A stretch of DNA of 64,000 nt from DASUPK01 sp963833375 (GCA_963833375.1 CAWHXR010000010.1:620001-684000); one strand, 5' to 3'. Positions 1 through 10,651 are shown, counted from the stretch's first letter. The notes: generated from the sequence alone by a model not told the origin. Translations and numbers: made by a program.

Positions 1-1095
1 AACACCGACCCCGAGAGCTATACGCCCGAGATGGCCGGCTACCTCGGCTTCGGCGACCAGTCGGGGAGCAAGCGGAGCGCCGATCGCACCTGGCTCGCCG
101 ACGCACAGGAGCACGGCGCCCGGTTCCTCACCTCGACCAGGGCGAGTCGGGTGCTCAGCGAGGGCGGCCAGGCGACCGGCGTGGAGGCGGTCTGGAAGAC
201 GCCGGACGGCCGAAGCGCCCAGGTCACTGTTCGGTCACCGCGGGTGGTGGTCGCCTGCGGCTCGCTCGAATCACCCGCGCTGCTGCTGCGCTCCGGAATC
301 GGCGGGCCGGCGGTCGGGCACAACCTGCGGCTTCATCCCTCCAGCGTCGTCGGCGCGGCGTACGGCACCGACCAGCAGGCCTGGTGGGGGCCCCCGCAGG
401 CTGGGCTCTGCGACGAGTTCGCCGATACAGGCGAGGGCTACGGCTTCCTGATCGAGACCGCCCAGTACGCGCCGGGCCTGATCGGTTCGGCGACGCCGTG
501 GGTCTCCGGCCTCGACCACAAGCAGCGAATGGAGGAGTTCCGCTTCACCGGGACGTTCATCTCGCTGACCCGCGACCGCGGCGGCGGCCAGGTGATCGTC
601 GACGCGAACGGCGAGGCGGTTCCGCTCTACTCCGTCACCGATCCCCTCGACCTTGAGAACCTGAAGAAGGGGATCGAGGTGCAGATCCGCCTGCACGAAG
701 CGGCGGGCGCGCATCAGATCGGGCCGCTCGCAGAGGGCGCCCCGACCTGGCGCCGCGGCGACGACCTCGAGGCCTTCATCACCGGCGTCAAGCGGATCCC
801 GTTCAGGGCCGGCGGATACAAGCTCTTCAGCGCGCACCAGATGGGCACCTGCCGCATGGGGATTGATCCACAGACGTCGGTCGCCGGCCCACTCGGCGAG
901 CTCCACGACACCAAGGGCGTCTGGATCGGCGACGGCAGCGCCTTCCCGACCTCCTCGGGAACCAATCCGATGATCACGATCATGTCCCTGGCCCACCGCA
1001 CGGCCGAGGCGATCGCCGGCGAGGCCGGCGCACCCGCACAAGCGGCGCCCAGAAGGGCCGGCGCCGGATCAAAGACCGAAGCAACGCCGGCCTAG
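1..1095 (+). CDS. GMC-family oxidoreductase, C-terminal part (5' end outside window)
   Basis: The frame is open from base 1, so the N-terminal FAD-binding Rossmann part lies upstream. The visible 364 residues include a middle substrate-binding region and the family's C-terminal signature: GTCRMG, then a GVWIGDGSAFP segment and SSGTNPMITIMSLAHR, which in GMC oxidoreductases carries the active-site His/Asn region and closes the FAD site. GMC enzymes oxidise alcohols, sugars or sterols with FAD. The substrate cannot be told from this fragment. An aldehyde dehydrogenase starts 25 bp downstream on the same strand, which suggests a two-step alcohol-to-aldehyde-to-acid oxidation (inference). The last ~25 residues are a low-complexity Ala/Gly/Arg tail. 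Confidence 0.9.
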   Translation, partial: NTDPESYTPEMAGYLGFGDQSGSKRSADRTWLADAQEHGARFLTSTRASRVLSEGGQATGVEAVWKTPDGRSAQVTVRSPRVVVACGSLESPALLLRSGIGGPAVGHNLRLHPSSVVGAAYGTDQQAWWGPPQAGLCDEFADTGEGYGFLIETAQYAPGLIGSATPWVSGLDHKQRMEEFRFTGTFISLTRDRGGGQVIVDANGEAVPLYSVTDPLDLENLKKGIEVQIRLHEAAGAHQIGPLAEGAPTWRRGDDLEAFITGVKRIPFRAGGYKLFSAHQMGTCRMGIDPQTSVAGPLGELHDTKGVWIGDGSAFPTSSGTNPMITIMSLAHRTAEAIAGEAGAPAQAAPRRAGAGSKTEATPA

Positions 1096-1120
1096 AACTT
1101 CGAAGAGAAGGAGCGAAACC

Positions 1121-2614
<1,494 letters not shown>

Positions 2615-2692
2615 GGCCGAACCACTGCGGCGAGCGGGTCCTGTCGCCGAATTTGCCGCACACGCGCTGACCGCGCGTGGGCGGACCAATCG

Positions 2693-2764
2693 GCGCCACC
2701 CGCTCGAGCGCGGTTTCGCAGCCCGTGGATCCGCGCCACCCGCGCGAATTGCGGTTTCGCTGCC
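2693..2764. repeat. two imperfect ~32-bp direct repeats, 40-bp period
   Basis: The 207-bp gap after the aldehyde dehydrogenase holds two copies of a GCGCCACCCGC...GCGGTTTCGC.GCCC unit, at 2693-2724 and 2733-2764. They differ by a short variable centre and one indel. Nothing else was recognised in the gap apart from the Shine-Dalgarno of the next gene. The role is unknown; tandem operator sites or a small repeat family are possible. Confidence 0.5.
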
Positions 2765-2821
2765 CCGAATTGGCGGGTACTCGCGCATGGGAGAGCTTAA
2801 ATGACGAAAGGAGTCGATTCA

Positions 2822-3406
2822 ATGGCGAATGAGCTGACGGGGAAGCGGATCGCTTTCCTGATGGCGAACGAGGGCGTCGAGCAGGTGGAGTTCACCGAGC
2901 CGCGCAAGGCGGTCAGCGAGGCGGGAGCCGAGATCGACGTGATCTCGACCGAGTCGGGCCAGATCCAGGCCTTCAATCACCTCGACAAGGCCGACACCTT
3001 CGACGTCGACAAGACCACCTCGGACGCGAAGGCCGACGACTACGACGGCGTCGTCCTGCCGGGTGGGGTCGCCAACCCCGACACGCTGCGTACCGACAAG
3101 GACGCGGTTCGGTTCCTGCGCGAGTTCTTCGCAGCGGGCAAGCCGGTGGCAGCGATCTGCCACGCGCCCTGGATGCTGGTCGAGGCGGACGTGGTCGATG
3201 CGCGCAAGCTGACCTCGTGGCCGAGCCTGCAGACGGACATCCGCAACGGCGGCGGGGACTGGGTCGACGAGGAGTGCGTGGTCGACTCGGGCCTCGTGAC
3301 GAGCCGCAAGCCCGATGACCTCCCGGCCTTCTGCGCGAAGGTCGTCGAGGAATTCGCCGAGGGCGTGCACGAGGAGCAGCGCGAGAAGGCTCAAGCCGCC
3401 TCGTAG
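2822..3406 (+). CDS. DJ-1/PfpI family protein
   Basis: A 194-residue single-domain protein of the PfpI/DJ-1/type 1 glutamine-amidotransferase-like fold. The nucleophile elbow with its catalytic-type Cys is in VAAICHAPWML (Cys near residue 113), followed by LTSWPSLQTDIRNGG, typical of the protease I/general-stress subgroup. I chose ATG 2822 because AAAGGAG lies 8 nt upstream at 2807-2813; an in-frame ATG at 2801 lacks such a site. Relatives act as deglycases or stress proteins. The actual role here cannot be told. A long palindrome follows the stop. Confidence 0.9.
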   Translation: MANELTGKRIAFLMANEGVEQVEFTEPRKAVSEAGAEIDVISTESGQIQAFNHLDKADTFDVDKTTSDAKADDYDGVVLPGGVANPDTLRTDKDAVRFLREFFAAGKPVAAICHAPWMLVEADVVDARKLTSWPSLQTDIRNGGGDWVDEECVVDSGLVTSRKPDDLPAFCAKVVEEFAEGVHEEQREKAQAAS

Positions 3407-3451
3407 CTGAGCCTCTGAGCCGCTGCTGCGCGGGTGGCGCCGTAGGTGGGG

Positions 3452-3483
3452 CCCACGCATGCGCGCCCCCGCGCATGCGTGGG
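3452..3483. terminator. perfect 14-bp hairpin, probable transcription end
   Basis: CCCACGCATGCGCG (3452-3465) pairs perfectly with 3470-3483 around a CCCC loop. There is no T-run after it, so this is not a classical intrinsic terminator, but U-less GC hairpins at gene ends are common in high-GC actinobacteria. It sits between the DJ-1 gene and the proA promoter. It is perfectly symmetric, so a protein-binding palindrome is an alternative. Confidence 0.5.
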
Positions 3484-3556
3484 ACGGTCCCTGCGGCGAC
3501 AGGACCCGCGCCCGCAACGCCTCGACTTCCCGCTACGGCCGCGCGAACGGCACGGT

Positions 3557-3562
3557 TACTCT
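3557..3562 (+). promoter_or_regulatory. leaderless -10 box TACTCT for proA
   Basis: TACTCT ends 6 nt before the proA ATG at 3569. There is no Shine-Dalgarno in the remaining TTAGGA spacer long enough for a leader, so transcription probably starts at the A of the ATG. Confidence 0.6.
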
Positions 3563-3568
3563 TTAGGA

Positions 3569-4834
3569 ATGGCCACCGCCGCGAAGTCCGTCGCCGATGT
3601 CTGCGGCGAGGCGAAGGACGCCTCGCATCTGCTCGCCCGCGCCGGCCGCGAGGCGAAGGATGCCTGCCTCAGGGACCTGGCGGATCGGATCGACAGCAGC
3701 GTGGATGCCCTGCTCGAAGCCAACCGGGCCGACGTCGACGCCGGGCGCGAGGAGGGGCTCAACGAGGCCCTGATCGACCGCCTGACCCTGACCGAGGCGC
3801 GGGTCGCCGAGATGGCGAAGGGCATCCGGGAGATCGCGGATCTGGACGATCCGGTCGGGGAATTGGTCGAGGGCTGGACGCTCGAGAACGGACTCGAGGT
3901 CGCCAAGAAGCGGGTGCCGATCGGCGTCGTCGCCGTCGTCTACGAGGCGCGGCCGAACGTGACAATCGACGCGGCCGCGCTCTGCCTGAAGAGCGGCAAT
4001 GCGGCGGTGCTACGTGGTTCGAGCAGCGCCGAGAGCTCGAACGCTTTCCTCGCGGGCCTGATCGCGGACGCGCTGGCGGCGGCCGAGCTGCCCGCCGCGT
4101 CCGTCTCCCTGCTCTCCGGTGGAGGCCATGAGCAGCTCGCGGAGCTCGCCACGCAGGAGGGCATCGTCGACCTGATCATCCCGCGCGGCGGCGAAGGCCT
4201 GAAGAACGCGCTGAAGAGCGTCGCGAAGGTGCCCGTCATGTACGCGGCCGCCGGGAACTGCCACGTCTACGTGCACCAGGACGCCGATCTCGAGATGGCG
4301 GAGCGGGTCGCCTACAACGCAAAGGTGCAGCGGCCGGGCGTCTGCAACGCGGCGGAGACGCTTCTGGTCCACAAGGACGTGGCGGCCGAGCTGCTCCCCA
4401 GCCTGCTGCCCATGCTGAGCGAGGCCGGCGTCGAGCTGGTCGGGGACCGGCGCACTCGCGACTCGGCCGGGCCGGCCACGGTCGGCGAGGCCGCGGAGGC
4501 CGACTGGGACACGGAGTACCACGGCCTGAAGATGGCGGTCGGGGTGGTGGATTCCCTCGGCGAGGCGATCGACCACATCAACCGGCACGGCACCGGGCAT
4601 TCGGACGCGATCGTCACCCGCTCTCAGGAGGTCGGGGACGAGTTCACGGACGCCGTCGACTCGGCCGCCGTCTACGTCAACGCGTCGACCCGGTTCACTG
4701 ATGGCTACGAGTTCGGAATGGGCGCGGAGATCGGCAACTCGACGCAGAAGCTGCACGCGCGCGGGCCCATCGGGCTGCGCGAGCTGACGACCACCAAGTA
4801 CGTCGTCCACGGCAGCGGGCAGATCAGGGAGTAG
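3569..4834 (+). CDS. proA: glutamate-5-semialdehyde dehydrogenase (gamma-glutamyl phosphate reductase)
   Basis: Reduces gamma-glutamyl phosphate to glutamate-5-semialdehyde with NADPH in proline synthesis. The 421-residue protein has the family's ALDH-like fold: VYEARPNVTIDAAALCLKSGNA, an IPRGGEGL segment, the catalytic Cys in RPGVCNAAETLL (about residue 258), and a C-terminal EIGNSTQKLHARGPIGL motif. ATG 3569 is preferred over upstream in-frame starts because it matches the expected N-terminus and has a TACTCT -10 box 6 nt upstream. proB is not in the window. nadD follows directly. Confidence 0.96.
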   Translation: MATAAKSVADVCGEAKDASHLLARAGREAKDACLRDLADRIDSSVDALLEANRADVDAGREEGLNEALIDRLTLTEARVAEMAKGIREIADLDDPVGELVEGWTLENGLEVAKKRVPIGVVAVVYEARPNVTIDAAALCLKSGNAAVLRGSSSAESSNAFLAGLIADALAAAELPAASVSLLSGGGHEQLAELATQEGIVDLIIPRGGEGLKNALKSVAKVPVMYAAAGNCHVYVHQDADLEMAERVAYNAKVQRPGVCNAAETLLVHKDVAAELLPSLLPMLSEAGVELVGDRRTRDSAGPATVGEAAEADWDTEYHGLKMAVGVVDSLGEAIDHINRHGTGHSDAIVTRSQEVGDEFTDAVDSAAVYVNASTRFTDGYEFGMGAEIGNSTQKLHARGPIGLRELTTTKYVVHGSGQIRE

Positions 4835-4838
4835 TGCA

Positions 4839-5435
4839 GTCGCTCGGATCGGGGTCCTGGGCGGGGCCTTCAACCCGCCCCACGTCGGACATCTCCTCCT
4901 CGCGCAGGAGGCGGGCTGGCAATTGGACCTCGACGAGGTCCTGCTGATGGTCACGCGGCGGGCTCCGCACAAGCAGATCGAGGACGATCCGGGGGCGGAG
5001 GTCCGGCTGGAGATGGCGAGGCTGGCGGCCGAGGGCGAGGACGCGGTTGCGGCCTCCGGGCTGGAGGTGGACCGCGACGAGACCTCCTACAGCTACCGGA
5101 CCCTCGAGCAGCTGGTCGGGCAGGACCCGGAGAGGGAGATCTTCTTCCTGCTCGGCGCCGACATCGCGGCCGGACTGGCGAGTTGGAAGGAGCCGGCCCG
5201 TGTCCTCGAGCTGGCTCGGCTCGGGATCGTGCCGCGACCCGGGGTCGGGCTCGGGGAGGTGCGCTCGGCGCTCGAGCGGCTCGGTGCCGCCGATCGGGCA
5301 GAGATAATCGACATGCCACTTTGCGGAGCGTCCTCGACCACAGTCAGGCAGCGGGCACGGGAGGGAAGGCCGCTGCGACATCTGGTTCCGGACCCGGTGA
5401 TCCGGGTGATCGAGGAAAAGGGTCTGTACCAGTGA
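4839..5435 (+). CDS. nadD: nicotinate-nucleotide adenylyltransferase (start codon unresolved)
   Basis: Transfers AMP from ATP to nicotinate mononucleotide in NAD synthesis. The nucleotidyltransferase signature IGVLGGAFNPPHVGHL is at the N-terminus and SSTTVR, the ISSTxxR motif, near the C-terminus. The frame is open back to a stop at 4785-4787 but contains no ATG, GTG or TTG until TTG 4923, which would delete the HxGH active site. A Shine-Dalgarno-like AGGGAG at 4826-4831, inside the proA stop region, sits 7 nt before the GTC codon at 4839. I therefore place the start there provisionally. A non-canonical start or a one-base sequence error next to the out-of-frame GTG 4834 are both possible. 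Confidence 0.9.
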   Translation, partial: VARIGVLGGAFNPPHVGHLLLAQEAGWQLDLDEVLLMVTRRAPHKQIEDDPGAEVRLEMARLAAEGEDAVAASGLEVDRDETSYSYRTLEQLVGQDPEREIFFLLGADIAAGLASWKEPARVLELARLGIVPRPGVGLGEVRSALERLGAADRAEIIDMPLCGASSTTVRQRAREGRPLRHLVPDPVIRVIEEKGLYQ

Positions 5436-5815
5436 CGCGGGGCACCGAGATGACCTCCGAGGAGCTTGCGTGCCGGCTCGCCGCGATCGCAGATGACAAG
5501 AAGGCGACGGAACTGGTCGCGCTCGACGTCCGGCAGCTGGTCGGCTACACGGACTACCTGGTGATCTGCACGGCTCGCAACGAGCGGCAGGCGAAGGCGA
5601 TCCACGACGAGGTCTATCACCAGCTCAAGCGGGAGGGCTGGCTTCCGGCCCGCGTGGAGGGCGAGCGGGACGCGGATTGGGTCCTGATGGACTACCTCGA
5701 CTGCGTGCTGCACGTGTTCACGCCCGAGATGCGGGAGCGATACCGGCTGGACGTGCTCTGGGGCGAGGCGGCCAGGCTGGATCTGGATCTGGCCGGCGCG
5801 CGCGGGGTTGCCTAG
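5432..5815 (+). CDS. rsfS: ribosomal silencing factor RsfS
   Basis: A 127-residue RsfS/Iojap-family protein. Such proteins bind ribosomal protein L14 on the 50S subunit and block subunit joining in starved cells. Family features visible are a DIRQLVGYTDYLVICTA-like strand (here DVRQLVGYTDYLVICTA), EGERDADWVLMDYLD and CVLHVFTPEMRERYRLDVLW. GTG 5432 overlaps the nadD TGA (GTGA) and has AAAGGG upstream, so translation is probably coupled. A second in-frame ATG at 5450 is possible. nadD-rsfS is a widespread gene pair. Confidence 0.95.
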   Translation: MTRGTEMTSEELACRLAAIADDKKATELVALDVRQLVGYTDYLVICTARNERQAKAIHDEVYHQLKREGWLPARVEGERDADWVLMDYLDCVLHVFTPEMRERYRLDVLWGEAARLDLDLAGARGVA

Positions 5816-5858
5816 ACAGTTTTTGGACGCTTTCCCGGACAGCGTCCGGCGCCCACCC

Positions 5859-5864
5859 TAGGCT
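5859..5864 (+). promoter_or_regulatory. leaderless -10 box TAGGCT for the DivIVA-domain gene
   Basis: TAGGCT ends 7 nt before GTG 5872 and no Shine-Dalgarno lies between. This supports the GTG start and a leaderless transcript. Confidence 0.55.
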
Positions 5865-5871
5865 GCCGCTC

Positions 5872-6576
5872 GTGTCGAACGAGCGTTTCCGGCGCGCCTT
5901 GCGCGGCTACGACCCCGAGGAGGTCGACGCGGCGATAGGGGCGCGCGATGCGCGACTCGCCCGCCTCGAGCGGGAGGCGCAGCGGCTCGCCGAGAGGATC
6001 GTGGAGCGCGAGAAGCGGCTGCAGGATGCACTGAAGCGGCCGATGGCCGCCGCCGTCAGCAAGGGGATCGAGGAGATCTACGGCCAGGCGCGCCGCCAGG
6101 CGACCAGGATCCGGATGAAGGCCCTCGAGGACGCGGTTCAGATGGCGGACCGGGTGACGGAGCTCTCCAGGCTCAGGGACGAGCTGGGAATGCGGGTGTC
6201 CGAGCTGGCCGACGTTGCGCGGATCCGCCTTGGGATCGAGGAGGACCGGGCCGCGGTCGGGATGGAGCCGGCGCAGGCCACGGCTGAGGGCGTCTACGCC
6301 GGCGAGGTGGAGGTCGAGGTGGGGCCGCTCAGCGACTTCGCACAGCTGACGGGCTTCGAGGACGCGGCATCGGGGATCGAGGGCGCATCCGAGGTCATGG
6401 TGAAGCGCTTCTCCGGAGGCCGGGCGACGGTCTCGATGAACCTGCAGGGTCCGGTGGACCTGCTCCGAGAGCTCGCGGAGCGGGCGCCGTTCGGCTTCGT
6501 GGTGCGGGATACGCGCCGTGGCGGGCTGGTCCTCGACGTGGACGAGGACGGGCGCGAGCAGGACCGCGCCGCGTAG
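5872..6576 (+). CDS. DivIVA-domain coiled-coil protein
   Basis: A 234-residue protein. It begins with a DivIVA-type motif, RFRRALRGYDPEEVDAAI, followed by a long charged coiled-coil (about residues 20-60) and more helices to about residue 120. The C-terminal third (GPLSDFAQLTGFEDAASGI...) contains a predicted alpha/beta segment ending RRGGLVLDVDEDG. DivIVA proteins bind curved membranes and organise septal or polar growth. The C-terminal domain may bind another factor. GTG 5872 is chosen because the DivIVA motif starts there and a TAGGCT box precedes it; an earlier in-frame start would add residues antisense-like in character. Confidence 0.8.
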   Translation: MSNERFRRALRGYDPEEVDAAIGARDARLARLEREAQRLAERIVEREKRLQDALKRPMAAAVSKGIEEIYGQARRQATRIRMKALEDAVQMADRVTELSRLRDELGMRVSELADVARIRLGIEEDRAAVGMEPAQATAEGVYAGEVEVEVGPLSDFAQLTGFEDAASGIEGASEVMVKRFSGGRATVSMNLQGPVDLLRELAERAPFGFVVRDTRRGGLVLDVDEDGREQDRAA

Positions 6577-6659
6577 CGCGCGTCTCTCGACGCACTCTCG
6601 CGACACATACCTGACACTCAGCGCGAATCGCGCCACGCCACCCACGCGAGTATCGCCGG

Positions 6660-7379
6660 GTGCTGACATCCAACGACAAGGGCAATATCGCCGAGGCGGC
6701 GATCGCCCTGGAGGCGATCAAGGCAGGAATAGATGTGCTCAAGCCGGTCGCCGAACACGGCCGCTACGACCTCCTCTTCGATCTGGGCCATCGCGTTCTC
6801 CGGGTTCAGTGCAAGTGGGGCGCTCTGGATCGAGAGCTCGGAGTCATCTGCGTGCGGGTGGGCGGCTCGCGACACACGCCGAAGGGCTACGTCACGAGTA
6901 CGTACTCGGCCACGGAGGTGGACGCAATCGGCGTGTACTGCGGCGAATTGGACAAATGCTTCGTTGTTCCGATCCGTCTCGCAGAGGGCAAGAGGCAACT
7001 GCATTTGCGGGTCAGCCCGCCACGAAATAGCCAACGTGCCTGCATTAACCTTGCAGGTGAGTACCAGCTCGGGGCTATAGCTCAGTTGGGAGAGCGTTCG
7101 GCTGGCAGCCGAAAGGTCGGGGGTTCGAGTCCCCCTAGCTCCACTCCTCCCGCCGACGACGACATCGCCGTAGGCGCGCACGAGTTCCGCGAGAAGTTCG
7201 GCTACTGGATGGAACGTGCTGCAGCCGGGGACTCGATCCTGATCACCCGCCGGGGCCGCCGCTACGCGCGCCTCGGCCCTCCGGATCCGCCGCTCGCCAG
7301 TACACGTACCGGAGAGGCTCCAGAGCCAGCAGCGGCCCCGGAGGCGGCTCCGCCCGGTACTGCTCGTACTTCGCGATGA
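6660..7379 (+). CDS. PD-(D/E)XK homing-endonuclease-like ORF reading through tRNA-Ala into a Phd-like tail
   Basis: The first ~137 residues resemble the group I intron-associated PD-(D/E)XK endonucleases (I-Ssp6803I type): GNIAEAA near residue 9, Asp37 in GRYDLLFD, then VQCK with Gln50 and Lys52 as the catalytic strand. The endonuclease frame has no stop. It runs into the tRNA-Ala gene at codon 138, translates it as GAIAQLGERSAGSRKVGG, and continues into a Phd/YefM-like segment before stopping at 7379. No intron flanks it, so it would be free-standing. GTG 6660 is the best start. The true 3' end of the protein is unknown; the ORF could also be a decayed fusion of two genes. Confidence 0.6.
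   Translation: MLTSNDKGNIAEAAIALEAIKAGIDVLKPVAEHGRYDLLFDLGHRVLRVQCKWGALDRELGVICVRVGGSRHTPKGYVTSTYSATEVDAIGVYCGELDKCFVVPIRLAEGKRQLHLRVSPPRNSQRACINLAGEYQLGAIAQLGERSAGSRKVGGSSPPSSTPPADDDIAVGAHEFREKFGYWMERAAAGDSILITRRGRRYARLGPPDPPLASTRTGEAPEPAAAPEAAPPGTARTSR
7071..7143 (+). tRNA. tRNA-Ala (anticodon GGC)
   Basis: The cloverleaf is complete. The acceptor stem GGGGCTA pairs with TAGCTCC (one G-T pair). There is a D-arm with AGCTCAGTTGGGAGAGC, an anticodon stem TTCGG/CCGAA around the loop CTGGCAG giving anticodon GGC (codon GCC, Ala), and a T-arm GGGGGTTCGAGTCCCCC. The discriminator is A and the CCA end is not encoded. The gene is embedded in a longer open reading frame on the same strand. Confidence 0.95.
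7161..7379 (+). other. Phd/YefM-like antitoxin segment without its own start
   Basis: In the frame leaving the tRNA, VGAHEFREKFGYWMERAAAGDSILITRRGRRYARLGP (split over 7170-7277) matches the usual N-terminal DNA-binding pattern of Phd/YefM antitoxins (efr...l..v..G..i.itr.gr..arl.p). There is no ATG/GTG/TTG before it in frame after the tRNA, and no toxin gene follows. The remaining ~30 residues are Pro/Ala-rich and lie antisense to the end of the PPOX gene, so the 3' end looks truncated by juxtaposition. Probably a remnant. Confidence 0.45.
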
Positions 7380-7713
7380 GCGCCTCGAGGCCGACGGCCC
7401 CCTCGCTCGCATCGAGGATCGAGACCATCCCGATCACCTGCACCCAGGCGAGCTCGTCCCAGTCCCCCGAGTAGCGATCGACCGTCAGCGCCGCCCTCGG
7501 ATCTCGCCGCAGGAAGCGCAGCCGGGCCGGCTCCCTTGACCGCTTCGGCTTGCGGTCGATCGCGCTCCAGATCCGGCCGCCGGCGAGGGTGAAGGTCACC
7601 GGCAGCACCCGCGGAGCACCCTCCCCGTCGAGCAATCCCAGCCGTCCGACCCGCGCGCTCTCCAGCAGGTCCTTTGCCCACCCAAGCAACTCGGTAGGTA
7701 CAGGGTCAGCCAC
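7243..7713 (-). CDS. PPOX-class flavin/F420-dependent protein, Rv0121-like
   Basis: A 156-residue split-barrel protein of the pyridoxamine 5'-phosphate oxidase superfamily. It shows GRLGLLDGEGAPRVLPVTFTL, then IDRKPKRS and LRFLRRDPRAALTVDRYSGDWDELAWVQV, and ends RYVYWRAADPEGRG. This resembles the actinobacterial F420-binding subgroup typified by Rv0121; substrate unknown. GTG 7713 has a TATATT box 6 nt upstream. Its 3' end overlaps the tail of the Phd-like frame on the opposite strand by 137 bp. Confidence 0.85.
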   Translation of the reverse strand: MADPVPTELLGWAKDLLESARVGRLGLLDGEGAPRVLPVTFTLAGGRIWSAIDRKPKRSREPARLRFLRRDPRAALTVDRYSGDWDELAWVQVIGMVSILDASEGAVGLEALIAKYEQYRAEPPPGPLLALEPLRYVYWRAADPEGRGARSGGPGG

Positions 7714-7719
7714 GAACCG

Positions 7720-7725
7720 AATATA
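7720..7725 (-). promoter_or_regulatory. leaderless -10 box TATATT for the PPOX gene
   Basis: Read on the minus strand, TATATT ends 6 nt before the GTG at 7713, with spacer CGGTTC and no Shine-Dalgarno. Confidence 0.65.
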
Positions 7726-7745
7726 GGACCGGCGAGAGGAGCGGC

Positions 7746-7916
7746 ATGGAACTGGGAATCGGGCTGCCGAACGCCGTGCCGGGGGCGACCGGCAGGCAAC
7801 TCACTGATTTCGCGCGCGCCGCGGACGATGTTCGTCCGGGTGGTGCTGCCGGTAAGGGAGCTCCACAGCTGAGATGCGAGGGTGCGCCGCAAGAGCAGCG
7901 AGGCGCAACCCGTTGA
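7746..7916 (+). pseudogene. 5' fragment of a luciferase-like (F420-dependent) oxidoreductase
   Basis: A good Shine-Dalgarno (GAGAGGAG) precedes ATG 7746, and the first 28 codons read MELGIGLPNAVPGATGRQL then TDFARAADD. This is the conserved start of luciferase-like monooxygenase/F420 oxidoreductases. After codon 28 the homology stops and a junk tail of about 28 codons follows to TGA 7914. The rest of the gene is missing, so this is the 5' end left by a deletion. The fragment diverges from the PPOX gene, itself probably F420-related. Confidence 0.7.
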
Positions 7917-7960
7917 TGACGACAGACGGCCGGGTCACGGCAAGCGCCGGAGACGCCGAT

Positions 7961-7990
7961 TGTGGCCTGGCCGGACTGCCGCGATAAGTT
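7961..7990 (+). promoter_or_regulatory. acs promoter (TTGTGG-18-TAAGTT)
   Basis: A -35-like TTGTGG (7961-7966) and a TANNNT -10 TAAGTT (7985-7990) are separated by 18 bp. Transcription from about 7997 would give a ~29-nt leader carrying GAGGAG, so acs is a leadered gene, unlike many neighbours. Confidence 0.45.
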
Positions 7991-8025
7991 GCCTCCATGG
8001 ACTTTCGAGAATGAGTGAGGAGAGA

Positions 8026-10004
<1,979 letters not shown>

Positions 10005-10008
<4 letters not shown>

Positions 10009-10634
10009 CCGGCGGCCCGCGCGTCGCTTAGCGCGGGGCGGCACCGCTTCGGCAGCTCCATCCTGACGCGCCACGTGGCTCCGGAGAAGTTCCGGTTCGC
10101 GACCGTGGCGAACCCCTGCTCGTCCTCGCGCAGGGCGAGGAGCAGATGCGCGACGCGGTCGCCGGCAGGCAGGTCGGCGCCCTCGCCCACCCGCACGCAG
10201 AAGCAGTGGACCCGGTGGCCACCGGGGCGGACCAGGATCGCGCCCTCCTCGCCGACCAGCCAGGTTCCGAGACGGCCCCGCTGCAGCGCGAGGCCGGTGT
10301 CCGTGAGCAGGTCTCGCGACTCGTGCCCGACCAGGTCCCCAAGCAGCCCCAGCGCGGTCCGCTCGGCCTGATGCGCGGGCGCTCCGATCGGTTTCACGCC
10401 GTGAGCCCCCCTCCGCGCCTGCAGGTGAAGCACGGCGATGCCGTGGCCCAGGAAGATCGCCGAGACCGGGAAGGCCAGCGGCTCCAGCCAGACGAGCAGC
10501 GCGGCGGGCACGCCGAAGGTGACCGCGATCCCGATGCTCCACAGCGTCCAGATCCGGCCCTCGCGGCCGAGGCTCTTCTCGCTGGTCCGCCGCCGCCACG
10601 GCATCGCGGCGGCCTCGGCGAGGACGCCGTTCAC
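10005..10634 (-). CDS. hypothetical protein with two predicted membrane helices
   Basis: A 209-residue protein, not recognised. Residues ~30-50 and ~52-72 are hydrophobic (WTLWSIGIAVTFGVPAALLVW and a second helix), so a short N-terminal membrane hairpin is likely. After that comes a soluble C-terminal half with alternating charged and Val/Leu strands ending NFSGATWRVRMELPKR. It starts at GTG 10634; an internal ATG at 10604 is possible. It lies just downstream of a small co-directional gene, and its stop nearly touches the acs stop on the other strand (4-bp overlap). Confidence 0.7.
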
Positions 10635-10651
10635 GGCTTCGCCATCAATCG

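Noticed and set aside
5677..5871. An upstream in-frame start for the DivIVA-domain gene
   Set aside because: It would overlap rsfS out of frame with low-complexity residues; the DivIVA motif begins at GTG 5872.
7071..7143. tRNA-Ala as an integration (att) site for a genomic island
   Set aside because: No integrase and no duplicated tRNA 3' end were found within the window.
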